Assembly (NCBI RefSeq): GCF_037975245.1
Contig: NC_092581.1
Location: forward strand, 9,927,303-9,991,302
Source of the DNA: Apostichopus japonicus
Taxonomy: Eukaryota; Echinodermata; Holothuroidea; Aspidochirotida; Stichopodidae
Direction: 5' to 3'
DNA: 64,000 bases
The notes below the pieces were generated by a model. The model was not told where the DNA came from and searched no databases. It worked only from the letters and a program-made list of their open reading frames with translations. A program made the position numbers and the translations under genes. How positions within the stretch are numbered: position 1 is the first letter of the stretch; each line of letters begins with the position of its first letter. Of this stretch, positions 1 through 11,835 are shown in pieces.

Positions 1-3000
1 CCAGTAGTTCGAGATTACCGAATCGTTGTTCGGACTGCAACCAAAATCAGTTGTGAAGATGGTTCGGCTGACGACAAGTTAACTTCAAATTGGCATTATA
101 ACTGAATACGCCCAGATGGGTAAAAATAATCAATTGCTATCACCTCTCCTCCCCCCCCCCCTGCCCTCCAAGACCCCAAGCTAACTAGTGTTCTATTCAC
201 CAAACCTACACATGGTCTCTCCTACAATGTACATCCTACTGTGACATACAGGTTATTGCTTTTTTGCTAAAGTTTTTACTTTAACAACCAAATTTTCTGT
301 TTGGACAACCAGGCCTCGACAGTACAAACACAAGACAAGAAGCCCAACCCCCCCCCGCCCCCTTTTCTTATTGTTGACTACATTAGACAGCTATGATGTT
401 TGTGCAACTTCCCTTCTTCTCATCTGCTCCCAACTGTCAGATGGAATCATGTCTTGGGAATTTTTTAATCAGTCTCCTTCCATATATTTTCCTCATATAT
501 ATATGAATGTTCAATATATACATGTTAGTCCGTTGCCTCGTTTGATATGTGCCGAACGTAACCCGTCGCACTTTTGGGGAGGACAATTTTTTTTTTTCCA
601 ATCGATGAGACAAAAGCGAATTGGACATGCATGTATGATACACAGCGGTATCCTAATCAACTCCAAACCTAATTTTCTCAGTCAGGTGGTTCGTCCACCA
701 GACGAAGCCATTCAGCCAAATATAAGCTTCCTTTTAAATGCATTCTCTCAAATTAGGATTAAAAAGAGAAGAAGCTGCCCGGCTAAATGGTTTCGTCTCA
801 CCTTAAGCCACTCCCAAGGGCAACTTCGGCTGATGAATTATACATGGCCTTCCCTGCATGACAGATTACGACCCGAGATAGGGATAGGGAGAGGCAAACG
901 ATGACAGCACATCCAAAACCATGTCAACGACGGGAACCGAAGAGTAAAACGCCCGATTTACTGTATACTGAACTGAACAGAATGATGTTATGCTTTCAAT
1001 ATTCTTCAGGGATACAGAATGTCTCCCAAAATTTCCGCCGACGGAGAATTTTGGCATCTTGTTAAAAAAATTACCTCCGGAGAAAAAATTATCTCTACTA
1101 ACATATAGGCTTTTCTACTGTCGTCCAGGGAGGATCATTTTCTTCACAGTTAATAATACGTGGAGAGCACAATGTAATCTGGTATGTGAAGTTACAGGCT
1201 TAAATATGTTTTCTCATATGTTTGAGCCGAGCATTGTTAAGTCCAACACATGTTTCAGAGTTCAACATTTACTGATATAGAATGATGAAAGTACGAGCAG
1301 CTATTGGCTCCCGATCTACGGTCAAAGCAAAAGAAAAATGCATGTTTTTGCAGTAGATGTGGTTGAACAAACTGATTTGCTTAGATTTCTTCTTGAATAT
1401 GAAAGCTGCCTGAATCAGCCGTTCACCTTGCAGATATATTGTTCACAATATGAACTTATAGGCGAAATATGAGAAAAGTTCAAATTATTTCCTTCCTGTG
1501 TTCTGAAAAGTTGGCTGTAATTTCTGCAGGGAATCATAGTGTCGTATTCAAATTTTTGTGTAACATTTTTGAAAGTTCTCAACTTTGCGAGTCTCTCATA
1601 AAATACTGTACAGTCTGTACTATGGTGTCTGTGTACAAACTACATCTTTGCACCTGGTAGAGAGCAGATTTCGCCCATTTTGCATTTATACTGCATGGTT
1701 TGCGATGCGATATGAGATGAGAATATGCCCTGCACTTGTCGATCATGACGATAGAAATAAAAATTGTTTGGGAAACTCAAGATCTTCATGTATCTTCATG
1801 TATCCCAGATGATATAATATTAAGGACATATGCTGTCATTAGGGGAACTTGAACAAGTTCAGAAATTAGACAAAAAAGGTTCTTCTTTGACGGTCTAGTT
1901 TCTTGCAGCATATTTGGATGGTGATTCTCAAACGACCTTTGACATATTATTCAATATCATTTCATTAACCGAGTTCATGCGAGACAAACTTAATGATCCA
2001 AAGGAAATAAGGTAATTAAAGTAATTGTGAACGTTTCCTCTCTCATTGATGGTAGAGATCAATAAACCATGTGTGTGTGTTGAACAGCTCTATGGACTCT
2101 TATAATTGTTTATCCAGGTTAACGCATGAGAAGTGGGAAGGAACATTAACACTTCCAGTACTAGTACAGTTAACACATAACCAGGAGTATATATTACAAG
2201 ATAACACACTAACTCGGCCAACAGAAGAAAATTCATAGTTTCTTTCAAACTTTGACAATTCCAGTAAAATCATTAGAGAAGGATAGGGGGGAGGCACAGA
2301 GAAAGGAAATAATAAAAAAAAAATTCTTGGTACAGGGGCAATTATGTAAACTCATGAAATTTGCGTAAAGAAATATTTCCCTAGAACAAAATTTTCCATT
2401 CAGATTTCGTCACTTGGTACAGTTATACAGATCAAGGTTATCTGGGTGATCAAGTTAACCTACTTAAATTGTGTATAAACTGTCCTGTCATCTTTTTATG
2501 GTAGCAGGTTAACATAACATCCATGTAGAACTAAACTGAACCTGGTCACATTTTCATCAACGTGCCCAGTTACAGAGAGTTTCCCCAGTACAGCCAATGT
2601 TGAAGAGTTATAGTAAGTAGAAGAGCTGTAAAGCGTGATAGACCATACTAAACCCAACTTTTACAAGAAATTCTCAATTTTTTTCCCTGATATGTTAACA
2701 CTGTATTTTACAGTAGCTAATTGAGCTGCTCTCAATTTAAGTTTAGTATTGAAATTTCAGAAATGTTAGCCTTCTTGTCTTTTTTCTCTTTTTCCCATAA
2801 AAAGGTAAACTTGTGATGAAAAAGCAAAATTTATCTCTTACATAATGTACACAAACCAATAAATCGATGTAGCACTTCAAGTTGTCGATTTTCTAGACCC
2901 TTTGAGGCTTGAGAGTGAAAAAGCAGCCCTGCATAACTCCTTGAGTAGGGCAAAGTTTCGCTATTACGTGACGCAGCAGTGTCGAAATTGGTTAGTGTGA

Positions 3001-3157
3001 ATTAATGAATTGTCTCCTTCCATACGACTACTGTGCCATCTTTAAAAACCTGTCTTCCATAGGACACAAATCTTAACACCTCTGTGCTTCATTGCACATC
3101 AGACAAGAGGCAACAAGAAGGGGAAGTGGGAAATTACTAGCCAAAAGGTCACAAGCA

Positions 3158-3160
<3 letters not shown>

Positions 3161-3200
<40 letters not shown>

Positions 3201-3242
3201 CTACAATTTCAATTAAATACATATACATATATATATATATAT
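3161..3242. repeat. TA dinucleotide microsatellites
   Basis: Two AT tracts, 3161-3198 and 3221-3242, separated by a short AT-rich spacer. Confidence 0.9.
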
Positions 3243-6109
3243 ACATGTAAATAGACACTGTTTTTAATTAAGATTATCTAACATTATTGAATCTGCCTTG
3301 GGGGTTAACACCCTGAGTAAAGAGGGATTTCACCTGCACACTTTTCCAAAAGATGACAGAAATCATAGAATTTGGACACTATTCATTCAAACCACAACTT
3401 ACACAGGCTACCCTGTTGTTTAGCGTGTATTAGTTAGGTCTAGACCCATGTCACTACTTTACACTTAAGTACAACAATGCAGATGATTTTCAGGAATTAT
3501 CAACGTTTTATCAACGTGACTATTCCTTTAACCCTCACAAAACATGGTTTCCATGCTGGTAAGTGGTAAATATGTTTAGGTTTAGGTTTAGACAACAACA
3601 AACTTAGTTTAGACAGCGAAATAAGTTTGCCCTTTTCGCGTTCATAGGGGTGATCCACAATCACCATCACATGGATAGGGTTTCAAAGACACATATGTTG
3701 GCATTCTGCCCCCTTGAGAAATACTATTAAACTCAACTGGACTTGTACAATGACAAGTTAATCTGACAGTCAGACTTGGATGAATGTTAATTATACTGCA
3801 TTACAGCAAGTACAACTCTCGTATTTAGACCAGAAATCCAAAAGGTTAAGTAGCTGATTCCCTTGCCCATAGGGAAACATCTTTAAAACTACTGTGGTTT
3901 CAAATTGACATGATGACATTTTCATCCTGAAGTTACTGTGTTTACACTTAGGTACAGAATGTTTTAAGATCCATGGGCATTGACTAACATTTTTGTAAAA
4001 ACATGAATCACAGCATGAGTCATCAAAAGTTCTACCTCTCTGAGATATCATGTTTTGTAAGGCTTTCACAGTTTGACCTCTGATCTCCACCAGTTTTAAT
4101 AGGGTTGTTGTACTCACCACAGGTCTTTATTAACACTTTAATCATAAATAGCAGATCAAACTGGATTGATGTCATAAAATCAGCTTCTTGCATTCAATTT
4201 TGGATATGACATGCCCAGATATAAGATCCAGACATGTTTCCCTGCTTGAGATATATCTGTTCACAAGGTTTCAGTTCCACCTCTGGTGATCCCACTGACA
4301 TTTGACACCCATCAAAAACAATAGGGTTCTCATACTCAATACAGGGGGGGGGGGGTATCCAAATGCCAAGTATAAGATCCCTCAAGGTTACCCTTCTTGA
4401 TATATCATGTTCACAAGTGGTGTCTCATACACAGGCATCCACATATCACATAGATTCAGACCACTCTTTTATTTTCTCCTGGTCATCTTCATTTAGCTGA
4501 CATAAACTATTTACACAATAGGGTATGTCCTTCCTGTTTATCTGGTCTTGGGGGTAGCGTTCAGGTTCAGCTGGTGAGAATCACTACTTTAGCTTTTTCC
4601 CACTGGTGCTTCTTTTGTGTGGTCAGGGATTTATCTTAAGCTTTGTTTGCTGGAGAATAGAAATTGATGCAAGTAAGCTTTCTCCACAGAGTTACTCCAG
4701 CTTCCTCTTCATAATATACTTGCTTTACATTTTACTCTTATACTGTACTTTACTTCATTACTTTGCATTTTACATTATTACATAGTACTTTACTGTTATC
4801 CCTCTATTCAGAATACATTATACTAGTGTTGGATCTCTAAACAATATAATATTTCAGGAAATCTTACTCTACTTTGTGTTGTGTTTATTTATGCATCCCC
4901 TGTTATACGCACACCATCACAATCTTATAGATTCCATCTGCCTCCCGCAAGGTCTCCAAAAGGGAGAGGAATATCGGTAGCAATAGATGGTAAAACTTTG
5001 TACTTTTAATCCACATCCAGTAGAGTATATTTTAGGGACAGTAAAACCCCTCACCAGATCAGTCTTTCCTAATATGATTTATTCCATAAGTACATCATGC
5101 GACATGGACAGTAATAACATTATTCTAAATTACATAACAGCTGCGGAGCTTGTAGAGTTTGACAAACTTTAATTAGCTGTCCTACTGCAAGACTTCATGG
5201 TATTTATTTTTTTTCCCCCGTCTTTTTCCGTTTTAATTCCGTCAATAACCAAAAGGAATGTTTTGGACACCCTAAAAGAAAACGTGGCAAAGATTTCACT
5301 CTCTGTAGACAAACGGCTTTGCCGAGGAACAAATAACTTTATTAAAATCCATTTTCATATTCATATGCCCGTAGGGTAAAAACCTGTGCAATGATGAAAC
5401 TAGTCAAAATCTTTTAAACCAGTTACATCGACCGAACAGTCTAAATGAGAAACGTTCGGTGTGAAAGCACTGTACATGTACGAGAGCGGGCTCGGGCTTA
5501 TACTCCCCCATAAAGAGATCCATCACACTGGGCAGAAACAAACATCCCAGGGAGGTGTTTATCGGTGAAAACAAACATCAATAGAGCATTTTTATTTGCA
5601 CATTAAGGATCAATTGATGTGGAAAAACGTCACTCTGCCGAGGATCTATAAAACTACACAAAAGACAGAGCTTGGAACTTGATTAGTTTGTGCAATTCAT
5701 TTTCTAGGCACTTAGGGGGCCATTGTACTTTTTGAAGATATCAGTCTATAAATGTTTATCATTTCAAAATGCCAGAGAAAAAAAAAGAGCAAAGGAAAAG
5801 GAATAAACTCCACAATGAGATCTTAAAGACATTCTGCTATTTGGATTTTTGGGGGGGGCGATGACACAGGGGAAGGATGGAGGGGGGAATGGGGGAACTG
5901 GCTGTAAAGGGAAAAAAATCTCTTCCCAAAGATAGAGGTTCCTGAATACTACTGTAATGTGGTTTTTATTGATGACTGTATTAAATACCAATCTAAGGTT
6001 AAAAGAAAGTCCAGAGGAAAATGTATTTTTGACGAGCAATGAAAGAGGACCATAATCCAAGCATGCTAGTGAAAATTGGCAGTCAATTCCGACCTACCAT
6101 TCTCGAGAT

Positions 6110-6430
6110 GACAGCAATTGAAGTTGACAAGTTGAAGCAAACAGGTGTGATGTCATAACAGAATAACGACAAATTAGTATTTGATGTTATTCTTGAATTT
6201 CTCATTGAAAACAGCTATCACAGTTTGGTACCTTGTTAATTTCACATTCCGCCCCCCTTCTCCCCCCCATAGGTAACATTGTAACCCTATCCAATTCAAG
6301 GTCAAAACAATGAAGTGAAAAATAATAGAAAAAATTAACACTATGCTGCCAGTGTGCAACTGTGACATCACACCTGTTTGCACACAAGTTCACTCGAGTG
6401 CTAAAATCTGTGACAACTTCAATTATTTGA
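6110..6430. repeat. Foldback (inverted-repeat) element
   Basis: GCAAACAGGTGTGATGTCA at 6137-6155 is matched by its exact reverse complement at 6362-6380. The similarity continues outward with gaps (AATTGAAGTTG at 6117-6127 against CAACTTCAATT at 6414-6424). The spacer is about 200 bp and contains a C/G-rich tract. A decayed relative of the right arm (ACATCACACCT ... ATGCAAATTTCAC) appears at about 40427-40540, so it is probably a dispersed DNA-transposon-derived repeat. Confidence 0.65.
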
Positions 6431-6997
6431 TAAATTCCTTGATAACGTCATGTAAAAATGGAATGCAAATTTCACCACGAGGCTGAGAATGCGTTTCTCT
6501 CTCATTTAGTCATTGAAATTTACCTTTTTCTCTGGAATATACTGTTAAATACATAGCTCTCGCAAATACAAATTTTCTATTTTACATTCGAAGAAGCTAG
6601 ATTAGATAATGTCAGAGAGAGAGAGAGAGAGGCCAGTATCGTGAGAATGATGTCATCGATTTTATAAAGCTCCACTTATAAGAGTCTAACCAGGTTAATC
6701 GTCCGAAGAGTCAAATTAACATAATTTGATTACCGATCAAATTTCTCAGAGCTCTGCTTGCTGACAAGTCGGTGACGATAACTGGGCTATCGGCTCGACG
6801 TAACAGAATCAAGTTCAAAAGAGATGAAAAGGTGAAAAGGCAAATTATCGGACCGTGGAGATGAAATCTAACATGACTGCCTCAGATTGAAAGTACTTTG
6901 CAGCAGGAGCTAAATTGTAGACAATGCAATGCAAAGCAATACAATACAACACAACAACAAAACATACAGTACATTTTCTTTTGTGATCTTTGATCAC

Positions 6998-7073
6998 TTT
7001 TTTTAATTTTTAATTTTTAAAATTTTTTTTAATTTTTAAAATTTTTTTTAATTTTTAAAATTTTTTAAATTTT
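6998..7073. repeat. TTTTTAATTTTTAAAA low-complexity block
   Basis: A/T-only tandem of about 21-bp units TTTTTTTTAATTTTTAAAAT, just downstream of KH exon 3 inside the following intron. Confidence 0.85.
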
Positions 7074-7133
7074 TGTTGTTGTAATCTTTGATCATTAACT
7101 GAGAAAAGAAATGCCTGTGCGAGAAGTGCTTAC

Positions 7134-7250
7134 CTTTAATTTGTCCCTCATTGAGCCTTTACCTCTAACCATGATTTTGCATCCTGTTTCCTTTTCTAAT
7201 TGCTTGGCTGTCATTCCCCTAGGACCAAGTATTCTTCCAACAAAGTTGAA
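7134..7250 (-). CDS. Quaking/HOW-like STAR protein, coding exon 3 (KH domain core)
   Basis: Internal exon of exactly 39 codons, phase 0 at both ends, with acceptor ...TTAAACAG and donor GTAAGC. It encodes [20 protein letters not shown] followed by a [14 protein letters not shown] segment: the first helices and the GPRG (GxxG) RNA-backbone loop of the KH domain, at about residues 125-128 of the joined protein. This is almost identical to QKI, HOW and GLD-1. The exon ends with K-L-K where most Quaking/HOW proteins have K-K-K and GLD-1 has K-S-K. No following exon (consensus RGKPNWEHL) was found between 1 and 7100 on the minus strand, so the rest of KH, QUA2 and the C-terminal tail lie beyond the left edge. 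Confidence 0.96.
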
Positions 7251-10190
7251 CTGTTTAAGAAAATCGTGAGAAGACGAAACATTAATATGTGTAAAATTTA
7301 CATAATATCCCGCCTTGCACACTCTTTCATCATCACCAAGTAACAGTTTTGCAGGGCACGTGAAAGGTTCACTCCCCTGTATGATGTTATCTCATTAAAG
7401 CAGCTCAATAAGTTTAAAGCTCAACGTCTGCAAATGTTTTATTTTATCGTTTCCTCTTGGGTTTGCAATATTTTGCAATTAAAAGGGGCAAAAAAATACT
7501 CTAGGGGCAAAGAAAATGACGCTGTTAATTATTCACTCACTAATTAGCAATTCTTGTGCGAAAAAATGTCAACCTGATCAACTGGTATCCTATTTCGAAC
7601 AATCAACCTTGGTACATTTTAGTAATATACTTCTGCTAATTATAAATGATCAGACGCAAGACGATTGAGCAATACAATTAACGCAAATGTGCGACTTTTA
7701 TAACATGAGCTTACTACTGAGGAGAGTATCTAGTGATGCTTGCACATGAAATAACTAGACACTATGACCCCCTTCTCTCCCTTCCCTTCCCCTCACCATA
7801 ATTCCTCCCCCCCCCTCCCACCTTCCCTACTGACCCTCAAATGCATTCCAATCAGTTCTACCAACTTATCACACCATGTAGTCTTAAAAATTGTTTATCC
7901 ACATTTTCATTTTTAACTATTGTGAAATATTTATGAAAACCTTGACCATTTTTCAAACTTTACTTCAAATTTCTAATGTTTAACCATACATAATAGACCC
8001 CACCCATTCTAGGTTTTCAACATTTGCACAGACTATATTTAAAGCATAGAGAGGTACATGGGGGAAAGAGATTAATAAAGAAGAAAGAAAGAAATAAGTT
8101 CTGCACAATTCTATAAATGAAGCGTAAGAAATTTGTAGATAGAAGGAAAACTGGAAACAGTAAAAAGAAAATCAAAAGAAACATGTATGTTTTTACTAAA
8201 TGTTTACTGACAGATTTTTGGACATCTCAAGGTCTATGAATTTATAAGAAATGTTGCCATTTTTTCTCTCCTTTCTTTGCTTTTGGCTGTACTCTATTTT
8301 ATTAGTAAGAAGTCCTCAAGATTTTAGTCTTTGAAAGACGTCATTCAATCGGTCCTTGAGCTGTAGGCGGAGCAATTATCGTTCTACCACAATTAAATAG
8401 GGAGAAACCTATCAAAAGGACAGACTTCAAAGAAGTTCTGATATTAAAATTTTGACTTTTGAATGAGCGCATAAATAAAATATTACCATTCCGACTTGAA
8501 ATTTGAACAAATGATGCAAAGAGTTCCTCGGAAGAGCTTTACTCAATCATTAGGAGGTCACGATTGTGCATACATAATGAGCGTTAATTCTTTTCTTTTC
8601 TGTTTATTTGCCATTTCCAGTCATTAACCGTTGTATTTAAGTATTGTTTTTAATAGCTATATGCCGTGCTAGGAATATATCTTCTTTTGCTCAAGGTGAC
8701 AGTATCAATAACAAACCAATGCAATCTTTCCCATAACAGTTGTGTGAAATTGTTAGTTATTCAAGCAGCCAACTGATCTCTTATTGGTATCAAATTAATT
8801 CGGTGGATGAGATCTGTTTTCAAGGTTTGTATGATTTCAACCTAAAACGTGACCAAAAATTCCATAATTTGCCAGGTTTTGAATATTAACAAGCCCCCGA
8901 GCTTACCTGTCTCCTCACAACCTCCACACTCAACCGTGTCTAGAGTGGCTGTTAATCTTTTGAGCATTGTGCGCCCTCTATGACCAGACCCAGCTGGTCA
9001 ATGACCTCCCTTGGCATTCTACCACCCAAAAGTGTTAAGAATGTTTCATTTTGTCTTGGATTTTCATCGATTCGATTCTTACGGAAAGTATGACCAAAAC
9101 AAAGGGGGAGTACTCCAAAACAGTATCCTCACAGCAGCCAAAACAAGTCCAGGATGTGGAATTGTAATACAGTACATCAATTTTATTTTCCCTCTCTTGG
9201 GCTAAATATAATATAAAACAGAATATATTCCCAGCTTGATACTGTCACTGACTCACTACATTGTGTTCATGAATGTATACCTCTGAGCAATGTATTTTTC
9301 AGGGCCAGGGTCAAATCAGGGTCAAATCATGTTCGCGCTTTCGGTAGTACAACACACACCCGCAGTACTACAGTCAGTGTTTTAAAAGTAAAGAAGATAT
9401 TCCACTGCGACAACTGTAACTAAAATTCCAAGGCAATATTCCATTTCAAGTGAGGATCCCAAATTTTTATCTTCTGGGCACATCTTGGGATCACTCAATA
9501 TTATGTGACAGAGGGCAGCACTCAAGTAGCTCCTGATTAAGTGTGATCCCGTAACTACTTGAGATGTTTTTTGTCTGCCCAGGAGGATGTTATCCACAGT
9601 GGACATGGTCTGTTGCCTAAATCCTATACAAGAGGAATCTGGGACCTCTTTGAAATGTTTTACAATTCTTCCCCTCTCTTGATTTACTTGCTAACTGACC
9701 AATGACACAAAGATTTGATAAATGGTACAGAAAAGATCTCCTTAGCAGACAGGAATGTGAAGGGAAGCGTAAGAACGTGAATAGGGAACAGTGAATAAAG
9801 GAAGGGGAATATTGGGGGGGTGGTGGAGAATGTTGATGCATCGTTATATGTATGTCATTAAGTCTGACCACTACCCATACCATACAGTAAAATGCTAGAT
9901 GTTAGAATAGGTTAAGTTGTGCAAAAGTGCAATGATGTTTTGACATAGCATTTTCTTTACACAAAATTATGGTATCTTTATAAGAGACCAAATTCAGAGT
10001 CTTCAAATTTGCTATGCAAAATCTGAACACTTAATAATCAGTCCCTGTGTTTACGTGCACCATCATGGGCACATTCATCAATGATGAAGTACCGGTGGGT
10101 CGGAAGTTATCAAAATAAAAAGAATGTACACATTCATAGTTTATCGCGGCGAAGTGATTACGAAGGAATGTCACATAATCTAGTACTTAC
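7251..10190 (-). other. Intron 2 of the Quaking-like gene
   Basis: Bounded by GTAAGT after 10191 and TTAAACAG before 7250. It is ordinary AT-rich intronic DNA with pyrimidine-rich patches (7770-7830) and a G-run near 9815. I see no coding exon, RNA gene or mobile element. Confidence 0.85.
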
Positions 10191-10321
10191 GTCTGGATAC
10201 GCTTTCACTGGGACGAAAATTTTCTCTTGTTTTTGAATTTTTGGACCTCTTTCTTCTGGAAGTTGTAATGGCTTTTTCTGTATGTCAAGACTATATAAAG
10301 ATTTTCTTACTCTGCTTATTT
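10191..10321 (-). CDS. Quaking/HOW-like STAR protein, coding exon 2 (QUA1-KH linker)
   Basis: Internal exon of 131 bp: two bases completing a Glu codon, then 43 codons. It is flanked by an acceptor with a pyrimidine-rich tract ending CATTTACAG and the donor GTAAGT. It encodes ISRVRKSLYSL at the end of QUA1, a variable lysine-rich linker, then EKIFVPVKAYPD, the conserved entry strand of the STAR KH domain (EKxYVPVxxxPD in QKI and HOW). It joins in frame to the exon at 7250, giving the contiguous family motif [12 protein letters not shown]. It is too short to stand out as an open reading frame and was found by homology to the exon order of QKI. Confidence 0.94.
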
Positions 10322-11700
10322 CTGTAAATGAGAAAAGAGAGAGAAAAAAAAAAGATTGTTTTAATTTTTCTCATTCTTACAGGTCTGTGCATTAAAACGA
10401 AAAAAATCAGAGGAATGCTTAAAAAGTTGTATTTGAAATGAGAAACTTAGCAAGTTGACTTAAAGTTATAACTACAGTTTTCTATGATTTTAATTTTGAA
10501 TAGTATCAAAATTCAAAAAAGGTCAACCAAGAAAAAAAATGCATTGAAAGTAATGGAGAAATATTGTGAGCATTCAAAATTTTGAAAACTCTTGTGGAGT
10601 TTTTCCACTTTCCAGTTGCAGTTTGTAGTATGACAAGGTACTGCCCAACCAACCCCACATCCAATGTCTGGGAAAAACAAAGCTTCAATTAAAACAATGT
10701 CACATGAGGTTATCATTCTGACTGCAATGTATCGCAACTACGCACTGCATCTGAACTGTCAAGTTGATCCGAGGAAGCCTTTAATATGCAAAAGTGAATG
10801 AGGTTCCCTAAAGCCTGCGCTCTGTATATTTCCGAGAGAAACGTAAAACAAGAAAGAAAACGAGGTAAAGTCTCAACTAGTCGTTAACCATCGCAGATAT
10901 GCAAATTCAAGTTTATTCTCCCTCCATGGTACACCAGAAATGAGATACTTTGAGACCCGAGAAGTCGAAAGGAAGCTGTAGATCAGGTGACACTCTCACT
11001 GGCCAATCGCTGGGAGGAAGAAATTGGGTTATTCTTATTAAATGGGATGGTTTCAGCTTCCACTTTTTGGGAATTTGAAACGTTGACTCGCAACTTTGAG
11101 GAATCATGCAAATTCCGCAGGGGGGTCCTCTTCCGTGGGAGGGGGGATTGGTTCCAATTTACAATACTCTGGTAATAGTAGGTGGCGGTAGGCCTATAGT
11201 GATCATACAGATAGAAAATCATGGTTGCAGGGCAGGCGTGTTTAACGCTATAATTGTGCCATTGCGCCATTTAATATATAAATTGACAAAATTGGAGAAT
11301 AAATATGTTAATTAGTAATGTCACTATCCAGGGTAGGTCTAACCATAGCTCCATGGTCTAACTGATATTCAGTCCGTAGACATGCCCCCAAGGTACTGTA
11401 CTGAACTTTCAAGTGTCCTTCAATACTGTACATACACAAGTGTATAGTATGCACATGGAATTTCAGTCTGGTCAGTCCACTTTAAAGGGGGGGGGATAGC
11501 ATTACAAATAGCACAGGGGTTAAAGACAGACGACCATTTCATAACTGCATCACGACTGACATTGAATTAACCGAGATGGTTGATAACTATAGCATACTTA
11601 AAAAGACTGATCTACCCAGCTTATATTCAGAATAAGTAGATCGGTTAAATATTCACCATGTTTACAACTTTCCAAGTCTATAACATTAATTTTGTTATTA

Positions 11701-11835
11701 ATCGCAATGTTTATTAAATTCTGCAGTTTTAATATCCGCAGAATTATTAAAATTCTGCGATTTTAATCGCAGAATTAAATTGCAATTAAAATGGGAATTG
11801 CGAATCGCAATTAAATTGCAAATTAAATCACAGAA
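11701..11835. repeat. Cluster of nested palindromes (AATTCTGCGATT family)
   Basis: A perfect palindrome with 12-bp arms (AATTCTGCGATT, TT, AATCGCAGAATT) lies at 11751-11776. Partial copies of the same words (TAATCGCA, AATTCTGCAG, CCGCAGAATT, AATCGCAATTAAATTGC, CACAGAATGTG) surround it on both strands. The stretch could fold into alternative hairpins. I do not recognise a family. Confidence 0.6.

Larger units (their letters stand above)
1..7133 (-). other. Intron 3 (partial) of the Quaking-like gene
   Basis: No supportable exon was found on either strand. The stretch is AT-rich with C/G homopolymers near 151-161, 350-357, 4345-4354 and 5851-5858. It also holds TA dinucleotide tracts at 3161-3198 and 3221-3242, a foldback element around 6110-6430, a GA tract at 6617-6632 and an A/T-only block at 6998-7073. 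The 177-codon frame at 371-904 on the plus strand looks like chance: mixed composition, no motif, and an internal T-run. Confidence 0.7.

Noticed and set aside
371-904. A 177-codon plus-strand frame
   Set aside because: No motif or recognisable family, includes a run of T and mixed composition, and lies inside an intron of a minus-strand gene. One chance frame of this length is plausible in a window of this size.
3573-3592. Telomere-like TTTAGG repeats
   Set aside because: Only about three units, with no longer array nearby.
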